Source: Salticus scenicus (Eukaryota; Arthropoda; Arachnida; Araneae; Salticidae). Taken from it: DNA of 64,000 nt. The position numbers and the translations under genes were made by a program. A model generated the notes under the pieces. That model did no database searches, was not told where the DNA came from, and saw nothing but the letters and a program-made list of their open reading frames with translations. The stretch spans positions 937,295 to 1,001,294 of the forward strand of contig CAWVNO010002549.1 in assembly GCA_963930645.1 (NCBI GenBank), in the 5' to 3' direction. Positions 1 to 10,412 of this stretch are shown in pieces (position 1 is the stretch's first letter; each line of letters begins with the position of its first letter).

Positions 1-2
1 AT

Positions 3-482
3 ATTGTACCAGACATTGATGCAGTCGAGGGAAACTCTTTCAAACGAAGGCTTAAATATAGACAAGCACTGCAGAAAAGTTTAAGAAATCGATTTAGATC
101 AGAGTATTTGGGTTTACTTATTCAGCGACCGAATGTGAGAAGAAGCCAACAGACAGTTTCTGTAGGAGACATTGTATTGGTGGGAGCGGACAATAAAAAA
201 AGGATGCACTGGCCATTAGGACGCATCATAGAGCTTATTCATGGCAAAGATGGAAAAGTGCGCCTCGTAAAGTTACAAACATCTCATTCAGAGGTACTTC
301 GACCAATACAAAGAATCTATCCTCTAGAAGTATCATCTAGTGACGGTGCTGAAAATACGTTTCCTAATCCAGCTGTGAAGGAAGCACAAATTGAAAAGCC
401 TTTGGAGGATAAGTCCTGCAGGGAACTTAGAAAGACTAGATCTGGAAGACTAATTAAAATGCCAGATAGACTGATTTTATGA
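3..482 (+). CDS. BEL/Pao retrotransposon Pol, C-terminal end (partial)
   Basis: The frame is open from the window edge to a TGA at 480-482, so the 5' part lies outside. The translation holds the block VGDIVLVGADNKKRMHWPLG followed by GRIIELIHGKDGKVR and RPIQRIYPLE, which matches the domain at the C-terminal end of BEL/Pao integrases (DUF5641 type). In that family this domain follows the integrase core and ends the polyprotein. A basic tail with RKTRSGRLIKMPDR closes the protein. A purine-rich tract and an LTR-like sequence follow directly, as expected for the 3' end of such an element. No stop or frameshift is visible in this piece, so the copy may be fairly young or the intact piece fortuitous. 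Family assignment is from memory of the motif. Confidence 0.78.
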   Translation: MVPDIDAVEGNSFKRRLKYRQALQKSLRNRFRSEYLGLLIQRPNVRRSQQTVSVGDIVLVGADNKKRMHWPLGRIIELIHGKDGKVRLVKLQTSHSEVLRPIQRIYPLEVSSSDGAENTFPNPAVKEAQIEKPLEDKSCRELRKTRSGRLIKMPDRLIL

Positions 483-540
483 AGTTTATGAAATCTTCTA
501 GAGATGTCAAAATGTAGAGTTTTGATTATAAGATATAATC

Positions 541-918
541 AAAAGGTGGGAGGATGTTAGATATTGTCCTTGTTTTATTTTATTCTCTGTTAGATATTGT
601 CCATGTTTTATTTATTTCTCTCATTTTTATAGTTTAACTCACGTGATGTATTTTTGTTATTGTAAAAAAAAAAAAAAAAAGATTATTGAGATGATGCTCG
701 TGAGCGTGCATCTAGTTTTCTTTTTTCTGAGTATTCAAATTTCAATGGAATAAAAGCAGCAAATAGATTTTGTTGTTAGAATTTATTTAGTTTTTTAGAA
801 AGCTTAGAAGTTTAAAATAACTTCTTCTGTATGCTTTAAATTTATTTGGCGTCCGCGATTATATCTAGTAAGCTAGAGAGTTAAAATAACTTTCTTTTTG
901 TACGCTTAAATAACTATT
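541..918 (+). mobile_element. Polypurine tract and 3' LTR of the BEL/Pao element
   Basis: AAAAGGTGGGAGGA at 541-554 is a good polypurine tract and is followed by TGTTAGATATTGTCC at 555, a typical LTR start. The same 15 bases recur about 34 bp downstream, so the LTR start holds a short tandem duplication. A poly(A) signal AATAAA lies at 749-754. The LTR end is not defined; the segment merges with gypsy gag sequence near 920, so the right boundary is an estimate. Confidence 0.55.
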
Positions 919-930
919 ACTACGCTGAAA

Positions 931-2838
931 CTCGAGTTAGTTTGGCTCTTCAGTACTTTATCGATGTCATTCGAGATCCAGAGATTCAAAAAGCACCCAG
1001 ACTCTCCAATATCAAGGACGTCGGATCAGCTTTAGGCTGTGCTCTGAAGATTGAGGCAGCCTAACAAGCCTCCCGTAAAGACCGCCATACCCTCAGAGCA
1101 GTCTTATTAGAAGATACACCAGCTAAATGAAGAAAAATGAAGGAAATGAAGAGAAATCTTGCAGACATCACGAGGAAATTGCGTAGCCTTGAAAATAATA
1201 AAGAAGGATCCGAAGATAAATGCTGGGGATGTGGAAGAGATGGTAATGTGAAGAGAAACTGCCCCATATAAGAAACTAAAGAAAAGAACCCGGTTTCGCG
1301 ATCATTGCAGTGAAACTAAAAAGAGGTAATCTCACGGGGCGGGGGTTTCCCAAAATTAAAGAGCCCCAATTTACACTATTTCGCGTTTCTTTGATGAGTG
1401 GCGACGAGAAGGGACTTTATGTTTATAGTCAAGTTAACACCACCACCTGTCTTATGATTCTGGATACTGGAGCCAACGTAACCATCGTTAGAACGGATAT
1501 AGCTCAAGTCCTTAAAGAAAAGATCATCTGGACCCCGCACTGCGTTAAACTCCAGACTGTGACCGGTGACGAAATCAAAATATATGGAAAAATGAACTTA
1601 ACCATCACAATTTGAAATGCTAGTTACCATCATATGGCATATGTAGCTGATATGCGAGGCCCTCTAATCCTTGGAATTGATTTCCTGAAAAAAGTTAACT
1701 TTAAATTGGACTTAAAGAATAATGAACTGCATTTGAGTTCGGAACACAAAACTGTGCTTAACACTGAAAACCCAGAAATTCAGACAAACAACATCCAAAA
1801 AGACATCCATTCGCTAAGCAAGAGGAGGTGGCTCATCTCTTAATGAGATGCAGCTCAAGGAAATCATCGAGTCATCAACGAGTCCTTGGGCATCTCCCAT
1901 AGTACTAGTAGGAAAGAAGGATGGTTCAATGACATTCTTCGTGGATTATTGTCTTTTGAATGATATCCCAGAAAAAAAGTACTTTACCTCTTCCTAGAAT
2001 TGACGACATTTTAGATATACTGTCTGGCAAACAGTTGTTCTCGAATTTGGATCTGAAGAGCAGTTATTGGCAAAACAAGTTACATACTGACGATCGTGAG
2101 AAGACTGCATTCCACGAGACAAGGACTGTGGTAGTTAAAAGTTAGGCCATTTGGATTATGTCAAGGCACAGCACGCCCCTACAACTTCATACCAACCAAG
2201 GTACGAACTTTACCTTTGCTGTTTTCAAGGGACTGTGCCAATTACTCAGCATAGACAAAACTCAGACAACACCCCTATATCCTCAGTCAGACGGCATGGT
2301 CGAGAAGTTTAATCGCACCATTCTGAATAAACTCTCTCTTTTAGTGTCAAGGAACCAGCAAGATTGGGACTTGAATATGCCATTATTCCTGCTGGCTTAT
2401 CGAAGTGCTGTCCATGAAACCGCTGGCTATACTTCATCTCAGATGCTGTTTGGACACGAACTTCAATTCCCATTTGATCTCCTGTTTGGTTGTCCAACAG
2501 ATGCACCTTCATCGCCTGAGGAGTACATCCAAGGTCTCCAAGCATGATGTGGAGACGTACACAACTTTGCTCGGGAGCGGAGAAAATGGAAACGGAGAAA
2601 ACGAAGACAAGGTGTGATTTAAAGGCCACACAACGTGAATTCAAGGAATGAGACAAGGTTTGGTTGTGGAACCCTGTTCAACGAAAAGGACTCTCCTAAG
2701 CTACAGTATAACTGGGTCGGTCCCTACACGTACACAGTCATAAAAAGACTGAACGATGTTGTGGTGAGAATTGCTAAAACACCTTCATCAAAACCGAAGA
2801 TGGTTCACTACGATCGGTTAGTCACATACCACACTTAA
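931..2838 (+). pseudogene. Ty3/gypsy retrotransposon gag-pol remnant
   Basis: Broken polyprotein in several frames. In order: a gag segment (about 931-1270) with two in-frame stops and a zinc-knuckle-like CWGCGRDGNVKRNC, in which the usual histidine is Asn; a retropepsin (1310-1843) with the active-site motif MILDTGANVTIV and the distal LILGIDFL, split by a stop near 1613; the start of reverse transcriptase (about 1850-2145) with ASPIVLVGKKDG and LFSNLDLKSSYWQ; an integrase core (2158-2547) with LHTNQGTNF and PQSDGMVEKFNRT; and an integrase C-terminal piece with YNWVGPYTYTVIKRLNDVVV (2635-2838). The catalytic half of RT, RNase H and the integrase zinc-binding region are absent between 2145 and 2158, so there is an internal deletion. 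No functional product is expected. The order PR-RT-(RH)-IN is diagnostic for Ty3/gypsy. Confidence 0.85.
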
Positions 2839-3075
2839 CGGTAATTTGAAATGTAAATATTTGTCAAATTTGTATAATGTGAATATTTGTATATAAATAT
2901 TTGTGCTTACTTGTAAATATTGTAAATATTTCTCATTTAATTTTGCACTCTGCATTGAAATTTTATTGTTATATTCAACTTAGTTGTTGTATTTTAGATT
3001 GTATTGTTTGTTTAGTTTCGCCTTCTGACCAAGGGTTGTATTGCCCGGGACCTGCAGCCTTTGGTAGGGTGGCAG

Positions 3076-4208
3076 TGTTACGAGTTTGTAAATACTTGTA
3101 GGTATTTTTATGTAAATTCATTCAAAGAGGCTCAGTCAGGTGATAAAATGTCGATTTTCTGCATTTCTAGCTCATTTTCGTTTTAAAATAGCTAATTTTG
3201 CCATAAAACACATTAAAGAGCTCCAATAAGGCAGGTAATGGATTTGGCGCCAAAACTGGCGACTTTTTCCCTCCTTGGCGACTCTGTAGACGACAAAATC
3301 TTTATTATCGATATACCAAATATGGAAGCTGTAATCTCATTGGCTGACCAGCTTCTGGAATTTTCTACATTTTTCTACGCGGGTATTTAATGTGTTGCAA
3401 TACGCCAAATCAGTCAGTATCAGATTAGTTTCCGCCAATGCTCCATTGTTTCTGAAAGAGCCCTGAGGCTCTTTGAATTACAGTTAATTGCTATATGTGT
3501 TAATGTACTATTGATTTGCTGTTGAGAGCTGTTATTTAAGTTAAGCTGTTTAACCCTTTCAGGGGCACTAAGTAAAAATGATTGAATTTCCTTTTAAATA
3601 TATATATATCATAAAGTAAACATCCCCTACAAGTCATATTTGATGAAGAAAAAAATTCAGCATGTAGGGATTTTTTTGTGGGTGGTGGCTAGGCGTTCTA
3701 GCCACTGTGTCTATAAACCTAAAAGATGCACCTAAAAATCAAACTAAAATTAATGATCTAAGATAATATGTAAATCTGTTGTATTTAAAAGGTGCATTAC
3801 AGTATATTTACACTACCAAATACTTTTGAATAAAAAATTATTTTTCGTAAAAATATGTGAAAGAAACTTCAAAAATTTTTCCCGCAACTTGTCCATTTAA
3901 AAAAGTCACAGGCACATCCTGCTTAAAGTTACTGTAGTTCTGCCATCTCTATTTCAATTTTAGAAGTACACATTAACTTTTCATAAAAAGTGGATAAAAA
4001 AAATAGCCACTGCACACTTAGAGAAAAATTTCTAAAGTAGGTGGATAGACCCTCTAGCCACCGCCCCTGAAAGGGTTAAGCTGTGCTTACTGATACCCAG
4101 TTTATAGACATGTATTATTCTGGAAATTTCTGTAAATAAACTACTGAGCTTTAACAAGTTTTGTCTTTCCTTCTGGGACAACTCACGAACCCCTCCAAGT
4201 ACGTAATA
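3076..4208 (+). mobile_element. 3' LTR of the gypsy element, interrupted by a MITE
   Basis: After the integrase end and about 240 bp of untranslated sequence, GGTAGGGTGGCAG reads as a polypurine tract and TGTTACGAG at 3076 as an LTR start. An imperfect inverted match (ACGTAATA) ends near 4208, and a poly(A) signal AATAAA lies at 4135-4140. Without the 522-bp insert at 3554-4075 the LTR would be about 600 bp. No 5' LTR is present, because the left side is fused to the BEL LTR. The 3' boundary is uncertain by tens of bases. Confidence 0.5.
3554..4075. mobile_element. piggyBac-like MITE with TTAA target duplication
   Basis: Terminal inverted repeats CCCTTTCAGGGGC and GCCCCTGAAAGGG lie directly inside TTAA copies at 3550-3553 and 4076-4079. 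TTAA duplication plus a CCC start is the signature of the piggyBac superfamily. Only 522 bp lie between the ends and no transposase reading frame exists, so the element is non-autonomous. A subterminal repeat (TGGCTAG...CTAGCCA) occurs near both ends. It sits inside the gypsy LTR and is therefore younger than it. Confidence 0.82.
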
Positions 4209-4745
4209 ATATGTTCAGCTTTAAACGAAATTTAAGACTGTGTTTAGTTTGAGCAAGATAGGATAAACCACATTGACACACAATGTTACAAAACCCCTAA
4301 GATTTTAGCATATGTATTGTATATTTTAACTGAGAAATGTTGAGGTTATTGACAAGTGAAAAAATATATTAATATCATGCGGTTTGAGATTTTTTAGCTA
4401 TGGTACAGTTATTTAAAAATATTAGGATAAAGCAGTACTGGTATTAGAAGAGACCTATTTAGGAGATGTAATACGAGGAAGCAGTAATTTTAGAATAATG
4501 TCGTTTTGCTTATCTATTCGTTAGAGTCTTTTCCTATTTTTCCTTATCTAGCACTAAATTTTCTCTTAATCTACTTTATTTTTTCATTAGTATATTTTAT
4601 TTGTTCACTATATGTGATGAATTCTTCAAACTCAACAATCATATTTGCACAAATATCTTTCATGTTCTCTTATTCAAATTATTTTTCTTTTAATGTTCAA
4701 AAGTCAAAGTTTTCAAATAGTTGTATAGTTACTTAAATTGTTTGG

Positions 4746-4778
<33 letters not shown>

Positions 4779-7753
4779 CAATAAATGTTTATATTTTATT
4801 GGACGCATTCCAATATCAATAATATTAAATAAAAAATGTATACATTTTTAATTTATTTCATTTCGCACTAATATCCTAAGCGTATGTGTCTAGTTGCAAA
4901 GTCGTACATCTCCAAAAAATAAATTTTTGCGAAAAAAACGATTTTTTGTCACTCTTAGCCAAAATAAGATAGAAACCGAAAGTCTTTAGTTTTATAATTG
5001 TTAAAGCGCTATATTTGAAAACTCGAAATAAGATGGTAGACGAATGTGATGAGAAGGGATTATTCAAACTTTTATTTTGGATTTGGTCACACATCGAACT
5101 TATTTTATAGTTGGCCAGTTTTGCAACAAACCAGAATTTAATTTCAGCTAAATGTAATGTGAATATTGGATTCTTACGTTTGTAAATGCACTAAATGTTT
5201 TGTTCAATTAAATTTAATTTATAAATAACCGATTTCTCAAATCTGACAGAAAAACGTCAAAATGTATCACAAACGGTCGCAAATTCATTAATCGAGGCAT
5301 TCTTTAATGAAGTGGAAAATTATTCGAACTGTAAACAAACTAATATAAAAACATTACTGTAACCTGCTGAATCCTCATAGTTATGTTATAAATTTAATAA
5401 CATCTGATTAAGTAATCATATATTAATTAAGATGCTATTATATTATGGATTTATATTATGTTATTATAGAGTGGCTGTACATTATCTTTGAACTTCGGCT
5501 TTCTTCTTTTTCCACGTCGTAGGGTCGCTGTTCATCTTCCTTGATTGACTAGAAGATATTTCTTCTACAAACTTCTCCATTGCCGAAGAAATCACGGGAT
5601 TCATTTATTCGAAACTTCGTGTGTACAAAGAAAGAACAGTTATAGGTGAGATAAAACATGATAACACCAACATATTTAACAAGTGTGCTGGTTTAGTGAA
5701 GCAGAATCGCTGTCCAGCAGATGTAGAAATGACCGTTTTGAAACTCCCCAGCCTTAGGATTTGACCGGTTTTGCAGCATATCATGATTTCCAAACACAAA
5801 TAACACAGGGATGGATAAGCTTGGGCATGATTTCTTATTTCTGGATGGTAAAAACGTTTACTCGAAATTGAAAAGAAAAAAAAAAAATAAAATGAAAGGG
5901 AAAAAAATAAAAATAAAACAAATAAAACAAATAAAAGCATTTTCCAAATATAAGGTGTTGGCTGGTTTTGGAACTAGGTGATACATATGTATTACTTTCA
6001 TTGTGTTCTATAAAAAAAATGTAGCGAATTAATTTAGCATGGTAATGCTGATTTATTTCAGTGAAGCTAAGTATATTTTTATGATTAATGCAAAAAATGG
6101 TACCTTAGAAAATGAATTTTTAAACTTAAAAATAGGTTAAACTAATTCAGTTTACAGAGCAGATAAGAAGTAGATATTTTATGGTTAAAAGCAACTCAGT
6201 GTAGTGAAATACAGTTTAAAAATAAGTGTTTTTTTTTTTTTTTTTTTTTTTTTAAAGGGTAATATATACTATTTCTTTGTTTATATATGATTAGTTTTGC
6301 TTAAAAACAAATTAACCACAAATTAAATAATTTGTAAAATTTAGAATTTATTTTCACGTTCGTATAAGTATGAAACTAATATTTATTATTGGAATTCTTT
6401 CACAATTCATATATTTTTTTTAAATTATTATTTATTAATTATTTTTAATATTAATTATTTTTAATATTTTATTGAATAAAGTTCGAGTTATCGTATACTA
6501 ACAAAAATATCGGCGTATTGGTATGCTATTTCTATAAATAAATTACATATTTAGAAAGCTTCAAAATCATTACACAAAGTATTGATATTATTGTCTCTTA
6601 TTACAGCCAGAGATTGTTTTGCCAAACGCGTTTTAATTATAGAAACAGAAACATGCTACAAAGTACAAGGCAATGATTAACAGTTCAAATACCTAGCACA
6701 TTCAACATTTTAATATAAAAAAAATGTCATAAAGCTAATATATTATTTAATAATGTATTTTTGTGATATATTTTTGTGATACTTTCTTAATAACGTATAA
6801 TTTTTTTTCGTGCAAAAATTACAGAAGGCTCTCACGAAACTCTTTTCTTCAAGGTGATGTGTTTTTCTGGTGCAATTTTGGATGCTGATTTAGAAAGAAA
6901 TCTATTCAAAAATTTCCGTCATTAACAGTTTTAATAAAAAATGGGATTTTTTGAGCCTAATGATAATTTTTTTGAACTCTCATCTGTGTTATTTCCCATA
7001 AAATCTAGGTGAGGCGAGTGAAGAATAAGGAGAGTTATTTCATCAAGACATCAATGGGATGTGGAGGAGGACAATGGAGTGTTAATATACTAGCAGATTA
7101 TCTTTGCATGCTGAGATAATCCCTCCCCCCCCCCCCTTCAAGGCCCTCAAGCAGTGTACAAGAGAAAAAAAATATAAATGGAACTTCGATATAAAGAAAC
7201 ACATTTGAAACATAATGTGCAAATGAAAATCTATTTTAATGTTTTTTATACATAAAGAGCTTCAAATTTGTTATAGGCACTGTCTGAATTATTTTGATCT
7301 TCATCCTTAAATTTGTCAAATACTCTTACATGACAGTATAAAAAGACAAGCGTTTCTGAATTTAGCGCAGCAAAACACATTAGCAGTCTTTAATGAACAT
7401 CCTAAGCCATTAATAACATCAAAAGAAGATCAAAGGTCATTAAGAATACCATAATTTATACATGAACATCACAAAGCAGTCATTTATGAACAACTAATGT
7501 TTATCAAAACAATCATTTGTTAAATGCACTGTTAAAAAAGTAAAACAAAATCGATATATCACCAGGAAATGGTTTCCTATTCCACTGATACCAATATTTT
7601 TCGAAATTTAAAGCTATATGTACTAATAGTTAGTAAAATGGTGCTAAAACAAAATATTGCACAGCTGTCAAATTGTATTTTTATTTGCTGCCGAAAATTT
7701 AAAATGGGAATATTTTTTTTAAATTTTGTGCAATATTTCTAAGATTAAACTAC
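4209..7753. other. AT-rich non-coding stretch
   Basis: No gene is supported. It holds a TA microsatellite (4746-4774), an A-rich tract (5873-5938), a poly-T run (6231-6254) and a C-run (7121-7137). The only complex sequence of note is about 5460-5830, described separately. The apparent 111-codon reverse reading frame at 5605-5940 starts in an A-rich simple tract and is not convincing. Confidence 0.5.
5549..5764 (+). other. Unrecognised open fragment, coding-like
   Basis: A 71-codon open stretch without a start codon, bounded by stops. Its composition is less AT-biased than the flanks and the translation looks protein-like, with FSIAEEITGFIYSKLRVYKE and LVKQNRCPADVEMTVLKLPS. I do not recognise the family. 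It could be a remnant of a transposase or host exon, or chance. No splice sites stand out. Confidence 0.2.
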
Positions 7754-7755
7754 TA

Positions 7756-8610
7756 CATGGTATGTTCTGAAAGTAATGCTTCCATTTTCTTCTTCCGCGA
7801 CTATCCAACGCACAGGGTTGCCGCTTGCACGGTATGGTGGGTGGAGTCTTGGGAACACAGAGCCACCAGCGCCAGTCAGTTCCGAGCTCCTGCAGAGTCA
7901 CAGTGCCTGTTTTAGTGAACCGTTGTGTGAGTGCTCGGTCGAAATCAAGATGGAACAAACTCTCTAGCAGATTTGTTGCAGTGTTGCGAGGACGATCCGA
8001 ATGTTTTGGACAATGTGGTAAGTGATGACGAATCTTTTACCTTCTTGTACGACCCAGAAACAAAAAGACAGAGCACAGAGTGGCACACGACGTCATCCCC
8101 ACGCCCAAAAAAGGCAAGAATGCTCAAAGCGATGCTCATTGTTTTTTTCGAATCCAAGGGAGTGTTCCATGTTTAATTTGTTCCACCTGGCCAAACAGTC
8201 AACGACAAATTTTACGTGGAAGTACTGAAAAGGCTAAAGCAATGGGTCAACCACGTCAGGCACGAGATCAAGAATTCCTGGAAGCTGCACCATGCGTCTT
8301 AACACTCCCCCATCCGCTTTACAGTCCTGATTTTTCCCCGTCCGACCTCTTTTTGTCCCCGAAGATTACAAAATTCCTGAAAGGATAGAATTTGGGGACC
8401 CTGGAGAACATCAAGTCGGCTACTACGAAGTTACTAAAGAACATCTCTGTGACGGACTGCCAGGACGCATATAAAGCATGGAAACAAGCGTCGGAACAAG
8501 TGTGTTGAAGCAGGAGGGATGTATTTCGAACAATAGTGAGTAAGTGTATGAATCGTTTCAATAAATTTCTTAAAATAAAAATGGGCGCTTTACTTTCGGG
8601 ACAGACCATG
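7756..8610 (+). mobile_element. Internally deleted mariner element with matching TIRs
   Basis: The 5' end CATGGTATGTTCTGAAAGTA and the inverted 3' end CATGGTCTGTCCCGAAAGTA match at 17 of 20 positions and are flanked by TA (7754-7755 and 8611-8612), the target duplication of Tc1/mariner elements. The element is about 855 bp against roughly 1.3 kb for a typical full mariner, so about a third is missing. A transposase remnant lies between the TIRs. Confidence 0.85.
7950..8566 (+). pseudogene. mariner transposase remnant
   Basis: Pieces in shifting frames match the mariner transposase family: DLLQCCEDDPNVLDNVV then DDESFTFLYDPETKRQSTEW (first catalytic Asp region, usually GDESW), PRPKKARMLKAMLIVFFESK, FVPPGQTVNDKFYVEVLKRL, and LPHPLYSPDFSPSDLFLSPK (third catalytic Asp of the DD34D triad). 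The N-terminal DNA-binding domain is lost: only a few codons remain after the ATG at 7950, then a stop. The HHDNAPAHT region with the second catalytic Asp is replaced by unrelated residues. Several stops and frameshifts separate the blocks. It cannot encode an active enzyme. Confidence 0.85.
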
Positions 8611-8612
8611 TA

Positions 8613-9066
8613 TTTTGTCACAATCATAAAACCTTCTTTTGTATTTTCTTATACAAATTCCCGCGGTAAAAATTATTTATTAAAATTATCATATTATTAT
8701 TTACAATAATTATGCCCATGTTGAAAGCAGACCACTTTAATGTCAGAAATGTATAACATTAAATGTCGAAAAAAGTTAATCATGTTCCCTATAAGTAGAT
8801 GGCACTTGATAAAATGTCTTTTTCTTTTTCGTATACGATTTTCTTATTATTTTTTTAAGGAAAAAATCCATAAATCTATAAAAAATGGTGCAATAAATAT
8901 AACTGTAAAGTTATCAGTTTTTATATTGGTTGAAGACAAAGTTCTATACTTTCTATCATTTATTTTGATGAAATAATGGACTTTTATTTTAACAATGTAT
9001 TTAAGACAGTTTTTGATTATATGTTTAGTTACTTATATAACAGTATAAGTTTCTTTATGTAACATT

Positions 9067-9097
<31 letters not shown>

Positions 9098-9190
9098 GTA
9101 TGTATCTATATATATATAAGAAAATCGACTTATGTTAATTTATTTAGTATTTTGCCGTTCTTAAGAAAACATTACGGTTGTAGTTAAATA
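8613..9190. other. AT-rich spacer with TA/TATG microsatellite
   Basis: No gene or element recognised. A compound (TA)n(TATG)n microsatellite occupies about 9066-9118. Confidence 0.5.
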
Positions 9191-9194
9191 TTCC

Positions 9195-9430
9195 TTTATA
9201 GAAAATATTTTGTTGCATAATGAAAATCTCAATACCTTTTCCTATTTCAAAGAAATACAAAAATACAGTTAAACGAGATTTGAACTTTCAAAATTTCAAT
9301 ATATTTACAGTTTATGCATAATAAAAGAAAAATATTTTATCGTGAATTTTTTTGATACAAAAGAATTGAATATTTCATTTCTTCTAAGGCTTCAAGCGAT
9401 AGCGGGAAGCAACAAAATTGGAATTTTTGT
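9195..9430 (+). repeat. Dispersed repeat R2, copy 1 (partial)
   Basis: Shares an ordered set of blocks with 56650-57275 and 60770-61350, including AATATATTTACAGTTTATGC, GCATAATAAAAGAAA and TTTCATTTCTTCTAAGGCTT followed by a GATAGC block. Copies are diverged and carry indels, so this is an old family. No coding capacity is visible. It lies directly upstream of an R1 copy. Confidence 0.6.
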
Positions 9431-9464
9431 GGATATTGTTCATAACAGTTTAATAATATTTCGT

Positions 9465-10020
9465 TTATTCTTTCTTCTATATGTATATATGGAGAAAGTA
9501 TTGGATTCCTGAAAATTTTATAACTCCAGTTTTCGATGGATTTACACGTTTTGGGATGTCTTGAACACGATTTGACTGTTTTTAGAAAGGTCTGTCTGTC
9601 TGTCAGTGTGTGTATCACAAATTTTATAGACGCTATATCTCAAGAACCAATGAAGAAAATTTAACTAAACTTAGTATTTAGTTGGATCCTGATGTAAAGT
9701 GGTGCTCATTAGATTTGTGAAACAATGACTCAACAGTTGGTGCTGTGATCGCATTTTTTCTAAATTTTTAACATAGCAGTATAGGTTAAAATTTCGTATA
9801 AATGTACATAATGAGAGTTATTTTAATCGTGTGATTGTACAATTAATATGAATTATTGATAATAGTAGTAGTTAACTAGGAAAAAAAGTTTTTGTGCATG
9901 TTGGGTCATCACTTTTAAATATGGGTATATTTCGAAAGACCTCGTCAATACCTATAAAACGAATGGCTGAACTATAGATCTGTGATAATTTAAAAAAAAA
10001 CAAAAAAAACATCGATTTTT
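9465..10020 (+). repeat. Dispersed repeat R1, copy A
   Basis: Family hallmarks in order: TTCTTCTATAT with AGAAAGTATTGGATT, GATGGATTTACACGTTTTG, GACTGTTTTTAGAAAGGTCT with a GTCTGTCTG/GTGTGTG tract, an ATATCTCAAGAAC block, AACATAGCAGTATAGG, ATGGGTATATTTCGAAAGAC, then CCTATAAAACGAATGGCTGA and a terminal ATCGATTTTTTT. The same order recurs at 15690-16690 and, reversed, at 44215-44990. No reading frame of use. The copy stops about ten bases before the outer inverted end at 10032. Confidence 0.7.
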
Positions 10021-10031
10021 TTTATCTATAT

Positions 10032-10341
10032 CCCAAGCAGCACCGAAACGTTCTCTTAACGTTCAAAAATTGTTCTGCAAACACGTTCTAAGAACGTTCA
10101 CTTTGAACGTGTTATAGACGTCTATCTGTCCATCTTGAAGACGTACAATAGTACGGTTCAGAGAACGTTCAATGAACGTGTAACTATCACCATCGGTGTT
10201 AAAGAAGCGTTCCGAGAACGTTCTATGTATACGGTCTCAGAACGTTCTAAACGTTTTTAGAACGTTTTCAAAACGTTATACACATTTTCAGAACGTTCCA
10301 GAAAACGTACTGTAAACGTTCTAAAATAGTGTAGTTAAAAA
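10032..10341 (+). repeat. Outer inverted end, left: AGAACGTTCT palindrome array
   Basis: The sequence starts with CCCAAGCAGCACCGAAACG and then carries about a dozen full or partial copies of the palindrome AGAACGTTCT or its core AACGTTC at irregular spacing. The inverted counterpart ends at 25275. With the two adjacent A/T bases, about 20 of 24 terminal bases match (ATCCCAAGCAGCAC against ATCCCAAGTAGCAC). ATAT precedes this end (10028-10031) and follows the other (25276-25279), a possible target duplication. Arrays of short subterminal motifs next to a terminal inverted repeat are typical of transposase-binding ends of DNA transposons. The superfamily is not recognised. Confidence 0.6.
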
Positions 10342-10412
10342 AAAAAAAAAAAAAAAAATGTGACGTCATTATAAAAAAATCCCTTCAGTACGAGCGTTTA
10401 GAAGTAAAAATT

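Noticed and set aside
2309..2656. 115-codon reverse frame inside the gypsy integrase
   Set aside because: Antisense shadow of the integrase core, which is clearly coded on the plus strand.
5605..5940. 111-codon reverse frame beginning with a Leu/Phe-rich segment resembling a signal peptide
   Set aside because: The hydrophobic start is translated from an A-rich simple tract; no downstream motif.
10032..10341. AGAACGTTCT array as a hormone-response or heat-shock enhancer
   Set aside because: The spacing is irregular and the array has an inverted partner next to a shared terminus, which fits a transposon end better.
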